From: Nomia melanderi
Taxonomy: Eukaryota > Arthropoda > Insecta > Hymenoptera > Halictidae
Assembly: GCF_051020985.1 (NCBI RefSeq)
Contig: NC_135009.1
Coordinates: 12,408,606-12,472,605 of the forward strand
Direction of reading: 5' to 3'
Length of the DNA stretch: 64,000 nt
Part shown: positions 56,584-64,000 of the stretch, piece by piece
How the letters are laid out: each line of letters starts with the position of its first letter
Position numbering within the stretch: position 1 is the first letter of the stretch
Position numbers and translations under genes: made by a program
Notes under the pieces: model-generated
Told to the model about the DNA's origin: nothing
The model's input: only the letters and a program-made list of their open reading frames with translations
Databases searched by the model: none

Positions 56584-57540
56584 CGCGCGTTGAAGATCGA
56601 CCGTACGTCTATCGTAATTGAAATATTCCCAACAGAACAGAAGAAAGACGACCGAAGTGCGGAGGATAAGTAGAAAACAAAAGTGCCGCAGTTCCGCCAG
56701 AGGGAGGGGCGAGACGAAGGTCCGCGAGTTAGACGCGTTATTATCCCGACGATTGTTCCCCGGAACGATATTGCGCGTTCGTAGAAATCCAGGACCGCGA
56801 TACGCCGCGATACCGATCATTTCGATGATCCCTTTTATTTCTATCTAGAAGCGGGATCGAGCGATTTGATTGCATCGGGCCTCGGTTCCCATGCCGAGCG
56901 AGGATGCAGAGGCGGCGTGGGTTATTATAAAAATTAAACGACGTTCATGCGATTGATTATCGAAATTACATATCATCGCGCTCGTAGATCTCCCGGCGGA
57001 ACGCTCGTCCACGACGACAACGGTATACATGCTAGAGGATGGCGAAAAAAACGAAGAGAAGAGGAGGAAGAGGAGGAGGAGAGGGGGTGGAGGGAGATAC
57101 GCGAGCGGAGATCGTAATTGTACGCGACTGCGCACGGACAGGGCCCAGAGATACGGCTCCGTCCCACCCCGACACGGCCGTGTGGCGATCGTCCAGCTCT
57201 CGGGGTCCTTAATAAGTCGTTTTCGAGAGATAATCCGCTGGCGGGTGTGTCATTTCATTTCTTGTAATTTCGTCCTGGTCGCGCCGCGGAATGCCGCGCA
57301 GATGAACACCCTCGACACTGCGTGCCTAACCGTGTGCCTAACACACGCCTAGACGCGAATACGTATTCGCGACGATCGCCTCTATTTCTATTCCGACCCG
57401 TCCACCGTTTCTCTCTCTGCGGCAGCGTCTCTCAAAGTTCCTGCGAATCTGTTGTATAGATTTCTCGGGAGCTTCGGTTAAGAAGATTCTGAGATCTTAG
57501 CTGAGAACTTGGGATATGAGTTTCAGCGTGAAGATACCGA
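56584..57540. other. No gene recognised; includes a GGA-rich tract
   Basis: About 57040-57095 is a purine tract (gaagaggaggaagaggagga...). Frames around it on both strands are products of that composition. Confidence 0.4.
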
Positions 57541-58143
57541 GTCAAGAAACAAGCTTTCTCTTAAAAGTTGAGTTGTAGATGAATGAATAGATTGATTCTA
57601 AGTGAGTCTTGGTATTATCGTAATAAGACACGAGATCGATGATACTTCCATCTCTTTGGAATGATCGATTCTGATATCTGCTAGTCGATTAGAGGATCTA
57701 ATCTACCGAAAGTCTAAGGTACCAGGAAGTCAAGGTGTCCCAGTCAAGAAACAAGCTTTCTCTTTATAAACGTTGAGTTGTAGATAAATGAATCGATTCG
57801 AAGTAAGTCTTGGGATTATCGTAATAAGACACGAGATCGATGATACTTCCATCTCTTTGGACTGATCGATTCCGATATCTATTAGTCGATTAGATCCTCT
57901 AATCTACCGAGAGTCTAAGGTACCAGGAAGTCAAGGTGTCCCAGTCAAGAAACAAGCATTCTCTTTATGAAAGCTGACGAGTTGTAGATAAATGAATCGA
58001 TTCAAGGTGAGTCTTGGGATTATCGTAATAAAACACGAGATCGATGGTACTTCTATTTCTTTGGAATGATCGATTCTGATATCTACTAGTCGATTAGATC
58101 CCCTAATCTAAGTCCAAGGTACCAGGAAGTCAAGGTGTCCCAG
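57541..58143. repeat. Three tandem units of ~201 bp
   Basis: Units start with gtcaagaaacaagc at 57541, 57743 and 57944. They are colinear through gttgagttgtagat, gtcttgggattatcgtaata, gacacgagatcgatgatact, tctctttgga, tagtcgattaga and ccaggaagtcaaggtgtccc. Similarity is high (a few changes per 50 bases), so this is a young local amplification. Non-coding. Confidence 0.9.
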
Positions 58144-58947
58144 CTTCTCCCCGAACCCGCGCAGGATTGAGAAACGCTGCTCTAGGATGCTTTTTCCTCT
58201 TCCCTCGCCCCGGGCGACGAGATTACACTCATTCAGAGATTTCGGCCGGTCCGTTTCTCGGTCCTTCTTCCCCGGTCCGTTTTTCTCCTTGTCCAGTCAA
58301 TGGACCGTGGCTCCTCGGCCGGAGTTTCCGTCGCGTCGCGTCGCCGCGGCGATCGAAGGCATCGCTCGTGCCCCCGGGGAGTCTTTCATTCACTCGGTGA
58401 AACACCGGGACCTCGTCCAGCGAGAGCCTGCCCGAGGAATAGAGAAGAGGGGAACCTCGGCCACCGTTGCATCCACGAAAATTAGCCCGTGTACCTGTCT
58501 CGGCCGGTCCAGACGGCTGTCCCCTCGCGTGGGACGATTCCTCGGAGGGCTTACCTGTGGCGCCAAGCGATTCCGTCCCCGGGGAAGGATCCCTTAATTG
58601 ACGCGACACATCCGAACAGAACGCCCGAACTGTTGTGACGAGTCCCGGTCCCGCCTCTAACTGATCGTAAACCCCGTTGGACCGCGTGTAAAACGACCGG
58701 TGAATCCCGACACCGGAATCGATTAAGTTGTTCGCTCCGCGGGCATTGAGCGTCGCATGCCCACGGAGCAGCGAACGATTTTTTCGAAATCCTCAGGATA
58801 AGTGGAACGAGCCGGGGCTCGAGTCGAGGCGGTTGGTAATTGTCGTCTATGAACGATATCCGAGTAACGGGAATCGAAGTTTGGAGAGGATCGGGAGGAT
58901 CGTGGATTTCGATGATCTAGGCAATGGGAGACAGTTTATAGGAATGT
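58144..58947. other. No gene recognised; GC-rich
   Basis: Overlapping Arg/Pro/Ser frames on both strands at 58167-58610, with no domain. No repeats noted. Confidence 0.4.
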
Positions 58948-59156
58948 TTAACACATTGACGAGTTATCGTGTTTGCACTTGCATTGGCTGTTTCAATTTT
59001 TGAAACACAGGGCAATATAGAACGTTGCAAGCGAAATGTTCGAAATTATATTTCAATTCGTTATATGTAAATAAAGTGTATTGAAGTTTATTTGGATTGT
59101 TTCTCTTTCATATTTAATTACGAAATAACAACCGGTGACATGTTGATACTGGAACT
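58948..59156. mobile_element. Family H TTAA element, reverse orientation
   Basis: TTAACACATTGACGAGTTAT at 58948, then cgtgtttgcacttgcattgg, the complement of the family H right part at 39650 and 40130. The right end caaccggtgacatgttga uses 59153-59156 (TTGA), which is also the left flank of the next element. Confidence 0.6.
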
Positions 59157-59511
59157 ACTAGATGGGTCAGACTGACCCATTCCTGATTTCTTTTAATTAT
59201 TGGAAAGGCAGATACTCGTTTCAGGAATTTTCGCGGAAACTGATTTAGTAAAACCTAATTGATGTATGAGCTAATTGAAATCTTAACCCTTTGCGGACGA
59301 ATGTCGACATTTCGGATGAAAGTTTTGTGTTTGGAAGATTAATTCGCAGATGATTTAATTATTCGAACAGCATGAGATCAGCACGTTTCCCTTTCTTCTA
59401 TTATATAAACAAATGATGTATAATTTCATTTCATCTGGTGAAGGTTTTGTATGTTTCCAAGAACCTTCGTCCGCAGAGTTAATAAATCTTAATCGGTAGT
59501 TCCAGCGTTAA
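59153..59511. mobile_element. Family C element carrying a nested family D element
   Basis: The left end ttgatactggaactactaga and the right end tcggtagttccagcgttaa (TTAA 59508-59511) are family C termini. The interior is colinear with 19551-19750 up to aattgaaatcttaa, where a 200-bp family D element intervenes. Confidence 0.7.
59283..59482. mobile_element. Intact family D TTAA element, nested
   Basis: TTAACCCTTTGCGGACGAAT at 59283 and cttcgtccgcagagttaa ending 59482 form a terminal inverted repeat around GCGGACGAA, with both TTAA flanks intact. The unoccupied site, aattgaaatcttaa, is at 19664-19677 in another family C copy. Confidence 0.75.
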
Positions 59512-59695
59512 CAGTTCGCGGATAAATGGCATTCCGGCGAGATGAAATGTTTACGTTTGGAAGGCTAAGTCGCGAACAAATGATTCAATTATTCAACCAG
59601 CAGGTTTCCGTTTCTTCTATCAATTAAGCAATTGATATATAATTCAGCTTCGTCTGCCGTAGATCGCGTACATTCCAAAGAATCCTCTCCACTCA
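59508..59695. mobile_element. Degraded family D element adjoining the family C right end
   Basis: ttaacagttcgcggataaat at 59508, then ggcattccggcgagatgaaa and gtacattccaaagaatcctc, follow the 30281-30744 family D copy. It begins at the TTAA shared with the family C element. The right terminus is lost. Confidence 0.5.
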
Positions 59696-62600
59696 GTATT
59701 ACACAGCAAAAATCTCTTACCCCGTATCTCGCGCCGGCTTCGTTTGCAATCCTCGTCGCAAACACCCAACATCTGCTCTCCTCCGACACGGCGAAACGCG
59801 AAGAGCCTCGGAACTCACGTCGCACGCTAAACGCTACAATCAATCTTTACATACCCACCCCTCAATTCGCATCCGCGATGTGTGCCAACCTAAACTACCC
59901 TTTACGATCCTCCTCGCGCAGCTTCTAATTACCCCCGAAAGCCACGGAACGCGGACGGGCCGTTCGTACGTCGATCGAACGAACATCCATTACTCCGGTG
60001 CTTTGCTCTCGGATAATAACATGTCGTACCGGAGGATGAATCGCGGCCGGTCGGCTTTATCCGACCGCTTTCGCGGGTCCTGGCCGAAGGTAGATAAAGT
60101 ATATGTAACCGCGCGCGATGGGGAGGAAGGGGCGATACGCTGACGTGCGCGCGGGGGAGGGTGGAGGGGACCGATTCAAATTAAATGCCGTTGAAACAAA
60201 AAATGATCGCGTAATGACAGCACGCCGGGGCCCTCCACCGGTGGCTCCACGGCTATCTTTGAGCAGCGCGCGGACGGGAGAGGAAGGGGGACCGTGTGAT
60301 TACCCATCGACCAATAGCCGTGCTCAGAGCGGCCATCATGGTCCAGGGAAGAGACGTGCAATCACGCGGTGAATCCCAGCGTCTTCCTCGCGAGCAATGG
60401 GATGGGTCTCGTCTCCCGGAGGCACGCGTGAACCTCCTTCGATCTGCCCGGCCAACGATGGATCCTGCTCGGCTCCTATATCCACTTCTCTATTGTTCCG
60501 ATCTAGCTTGGGGCGGATCGAGGATGCACGCGGCTCGGAGTTTCGGACCGACGATGGGAATTATAAGTCTCATTGAATTGGCGAGCTTCGGTTACTCGGA
60601 ATAATCGGGTTCGAGCCGCGGCCGCGGAGGATGGAGTTTCGTTTTAAGCGTGAAGATTGTGTAACGGAGGAATCGGCAGGAGAGACCAGTGTGTAATAGA
60701 GGAATTTGTTTTAATTGAATACGTGTACACCGTGGAATCGATTTGCTTCGTCTCCGTGTAAATGGAGTCTGGGATGCGAGGGGAGGAACGTTGGAGGGAA
60801 AAGCTGGTGGAAGTTTGGAGATGCGTAGTTATTGCTATGTATTGAACTATGTTTTAGAAATCATAGTCATTTCACGTAGTAAACAGAAGGAATAATGATA
60901 ATGACGTTTCAGAATGCATTTGGTGTTACTAAATCCAGATTGTATATAAAAACTGCCAAGTAAATAGTGCTCTAATTTACCGAGTGGAAAGGGTACTGTA
61001 AAGAGGTATTAGCTAGAAATAATTCGATAGAAATAAGTTCTCCAGTTTCGAAGTTTAGACTTAGCAGAATCGATCCGTTAAAGGACGAGGATTAGAATCG
61101 TCGAAACGTATTAGAAATAGTCGGAGGAACGTTCATCGCGCGACGCAACGAAAAATCGAGGCGTTGCGATCGGCGGGATCGTTGCGACGCACGGTAGAAC
61201 GGAATCGAGGTTCGAAAGGCGACGACGCCGACGTTCGGCAAGGTGTAACGCGGTTGCGCAAAAGTAAAACTAGATAATGGCCGCTTTCACGTACCGTAGC
61301 CTCGCGCGGTGCTTCGGCGAACGTATGTAATTTAACAAGTACGCGTTATCCGACAGTCATCGTTGATGAGCAGTGAGCCCTATAACGTTAATTATTTTCA
61401 CGGTTCTCAACTCGTCTTTTAGTGCCTCCCCTAACAGGCAACGGTACCCATCGGAGCCCATTCGACGCCGGTAATTAGCTTCGCCCGGGGAATATGTGTT
61501 GAAAACGGCTCGCAATAGAGAGACCGCTCTAAACGACGCGGAATCCGGGAAAGTCTGAACGCTGACGGAATCGTTATAAAAATCCACCAGGTAACCTCTT
61601 CCTCTACATTCGCGGCAGCGTCATTCGAAGTTGCGGTAAAGATATCTCGGAAGCCATAGGAACATCTGAATATTATCTGCGATCGTTTCGACGTCTAAAC
61701 GGGATACTATGGTTCCGATACCGATAAACGATCTTCAATCCGGCGAACGTGGTAAATATTTATGTAGGATTCCATTTTTCCCAGCCAATTATTTGGCCGA
61801 GCTTCGGAGAGCACAGCAGCGAAAAAGAAGAGCACGAGATAAGCCGGATAGTTAACAGCGTTCTACCACGGCGAAGAATAACGGCCGATACGAAATAAAT
61901 CCGCGCGATTCCTTTGATACGGGGAAGATTTATAGTCACTGTTCAGCGCGGTGTGCCGCGCCGTCCCTCAATTACCCGGGACTCGATGAAAACGCAACAG
62001 CGTCTCAATCGGGAACAATTAAACCTAATGAATTCCAAAAGTTACATGCTTGTAACTCCCGGCATTTGCATGATACATCGTGGCAAACCGTGTTGCTCGT
62101 CCACCGAGAACCGGCAATTTACGAGCGCGCATTTTTCTCTTAACGATAACACTTACGGGGCCGTGTGTAATTGCATCCTGTGCGCTTAAGGCCTGTCCAC
62201 AGGCGCGGAGAATTGGTAGGAAGAGCGTGCGAGAAGGTGATCGCCGGAATCGACGGATCTCTGCTTTCGTGACGCGCAGCTGGAACGCAAAAATTTTCAA
62301 ATCACGTCTTCTATCGATCCACGTTTGCGTTTTGAACCGAGTCTAACCAAAATCAAGTGAATCGGATCATAGTGGTTTTACAGGAAGATTATAATTAAAC
62401 AATTCGTAAGTATTCGTTGAAATCCTTGCAATGGTTGATTAATTTCATGCTAGAATTCGTTATTCATTAGAATAACGGTGTACACGAAGCGTTTATTACT
62501 TCTTTTGTTTTGAATTTTCGATGTTTTCTCCTTAAATTCGATGATCTGGACCACAGTGGCGGCGGTCGATGATTTTTCGTCGGATATCGCGTTTCGCCCG

Positions 62601-62880
62601 GCCATTCGGCCGCGGATCGCGCGCACCGTCCCTCCGTAATTCCCCGTCCGCCCTGTTCTATCGTCGAATCATCGCCGACGATTTCACTCGGCGGCGCTCG
62701 TGTGAAACGCGGATAATGACGAGCAACGTCGAAGCAGCCGGGATAGCCGGCGCTTAATAACTCGTTAATTATCGTTTTAGGAAATCCGCGGCGGCGCGCA
62801 CCATCGCCGCGCGCGGCCGTCCAATTACTTTTACGTAACTCCCGCGCGTTCATTTCTCCGCTCTCGGTCGCGGTAATTGG
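59696..62880. other. No gene recognised; GC-rich with AT-rich patch
   Basis: Compositional frames on both strands; none with domain or splice support. A family-A-like right end (ccgagtggaaagggta) at about 60980 may be another relic. Confidence 0.4.
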
Positions 62881-63109
62881 TTTAATTGCGTTTCGCAAAC
62901 GAGAAAAAAAAGGAAACCGGCCTGGAGAGGATTAGAAAGACTGCTGCCGGAACAACGGGCCCGGCAAAGAAGAGGCTCGGCTCTCGTTATCGCGGAGGTG
63001 TCTTCGGGAAGACACCCATTCGCGGACCCGGCGCCGGGGAAAAAACGCTCGCGCGGATATGCGTGCTTGGTTTTTCTTTGAAGTGGCTTGTCGCCGCGAA
63101 TAAAGGGAA

Positions 63110-63350
63110 ACGAGGTGAAAAGTGTGGGCGGGTGGAGGCGGGGCGGGGAGCAGAAAGAGAAAAGGGAAGCGGAGGGTGGTGCGGGGAGGAGAGACAAAGG
63201 CGAACGAAAAACAAGAACGAGAGAGAACAGCGGCAAAGGGTAAGGAACAAAGAGAACGGAGAGCAAGCGAGGAAAAGAGAGAGAACCGAGCAGCAGAGAG
63301 ACAAAGAGAGGGTGATTGTGGGCAGAGCGGGGAAGAGAGAGAGCGCGATT
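63110..63350 (+). repeat. Purine-rich tract with a G-quadruplex motif
   Basis: The + strand is almost entirely A/G for about 240 bases, with many GAGA and AAAG runs. At 63126-63148 the order GGG-c-GGG-tggaggc-GGGG-c-GGGG meets the usual four-run quadruplex pattern. Several frames on both strands (up to 169 codons) are translated purine or pyrimidine tract. Confidence 0.7.
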
Positions 63351-63489
63351 CGTCGAAAACTCGATTTCAAAAAGATCGCGTTCCGCTTCCGCTAAAAATT
63401 AGTCCGACCGCGATTATTTACAAATCGAGCGGAGTTCGCCGGAAAAACTTTCTCCCCGGAGCGGTTTGATTTCACCGCGATAAAAAAAA

Positions 63490-63530
63490 TATAAAAGAGG
63501 AGCGTATTAGGTATGTACGAAACACCGGTG
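63490..63530 (+). promoter_or_regulatory. Possible TATA box (TATAAAAG)
   Basis: A consensus TATAAAAG at 63490-63497 lies downstream of the GAGA-rich tract, and an initiator could fall near 63515-63520. A GAGA-rich tract plus TATA is a common insect promoter layout, but no supported exon follows within the window. Confidence 0.2.
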
Positions 63531-63622
63531 TATTGTTGCGAGCAGAACGAGCGGAAAAGTAAGCGCGCGTTCGCGCACCGCTCGGTGTATGAAATTTCAT
63601 ATCTTTCCTTCTATTTTCTGTT

Positions 63623-63654
63623 GTTGTTGTTGTTGTTTGTTTGTTTGTTTGTTT
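63623..63654 (+). repeat. (GTT)n/(GTTT)n microsatellite
   Basis: Five GTT units run into four GTTT units in about 32 bases. The Leu/Cys/Phe-rich short frames here come from this run. Confidence 0.8.
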
Positions 63655-64000
63655 CGCTGCGTAGGATGCGCTCGAGGCGAGTCGAGCCGAGAAACGAACG
63701 CGAACCCTTTTACAGCAATTAAGAAGGCGCGCGGCGTTTTGATCGCGATTCGCGGCCGACCTCCTTCCTCGACCGCCTGCGTATCACGCGATTTCCACGC
63801 CGGCTCCCGCGTACGCTTATAAAACTTTGTTGCGTCCCAGTATTTTTTTTGCTCCTCCCGGTGGAACGCACTCGCCGCTTCCTGCGGCGAGATTCGTATC
63901 ACGCTTTAAGGTTATCATTAAAACCGCAGTCCTTGGGGGCATCTTCTGTCCCCGAGGAGTCATGGTTAATCGTTCGCAATCGCGCTTCTTCGCGCTGTCA

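Noticed and set aside
63110..63395. Long Arg/Glu/Lys frames resembling a charged coiled coil
   Set aside because: Direct translation of a purine tract; the complementary Ser/Leu/Phe frame is equally long.
1..64000. CRISPR arrays, bacterial operons or prophage features
   Set aside because: No regularly spaced short direct repeats with unique spacers, no ribosome-binding sites with packed genes; the tandem arrays have contiguous units. The sequence is eukaryotic in texture.
1..64000. tRNA, rRNA or known microRNA genes
   Set aside because: I scanned by eye for the TTCGAATCC-type arm, conserved rRNA strings and common insect microRNA seeds (let-7, miR-1, bantam, miR-9, miR-184) and found none with supporting structure. 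A covariance search would be needed to be certain.

Overview
This window looks like eukaryotic, almost certainly insect, nuclear DNA. CpG is not depleted, GC-rich stretches alternate sharply with AT-rich repeats, introns and genes are sparse, and short TTAA-flanked DNA-transposon relics are abundant. The overall texture suggests a hymenopteran (bee, wasp or ant). That assignment is inference from composition only, because no diagnostic gene is present.

Positions 1-6064 hold the only convincing protein-coding sequence, all on the + strand. There are two long Cys/Lys/Pro-rich proteins (282-2321 and 3927-5669), a short Pro/Lys/Cys-rich protein (3557-3775), an acidic candidate coding exon (2798-3187), and a weak candidate exon (5855-6064). 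The first protein carries DPCKK/PCGKxK repeats like those of the Drosophila sperm-tail protein Don juan. The other long one is built from CPPP/CPC repeats. Together they suggest a small cluster of male germ-line structural (sperm flagellum type) genes. The 5' ends are uncertain: strong splice acceptors at 227, 2854, 3860 and 5854 sit exactly where these frames open.

From about 6.1 kb to 64 kb I find no exon I can defend. The many open frames there are products of GC-rich composition or of simple repeats. What this region does hold is (i) a dense population of short non-autonomous TTAA-targeting elements (about 150-250 bp, several distinct terminal inverted repeat families), often nested in each other or laid end to end with shared TTAA junctions; (ii) several local tandem arrays with units of about 38, 50-65, 77-81, 89, 150, 150-160, 198 and 201 bp; (iii) a roughly 600 bp array built from 7-base units that change sequence block by block; (iv) a roughly 600 bp 15/6-bp array; and (v) a fold-back repeat, a perfect 16-bp hairpin, a 26-base G run and purine-rich tracts.

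The most informative signal is the transposon stratigraphy. At least four elements can be compared with an unoccupied copy of the same host repeat elsewhere in the window. Each comparison places the insertion at TTAA, and most show it duplicated. That supports piggyBac-like mobilisation and gives relative ages without any database. No transposase is encoded here.
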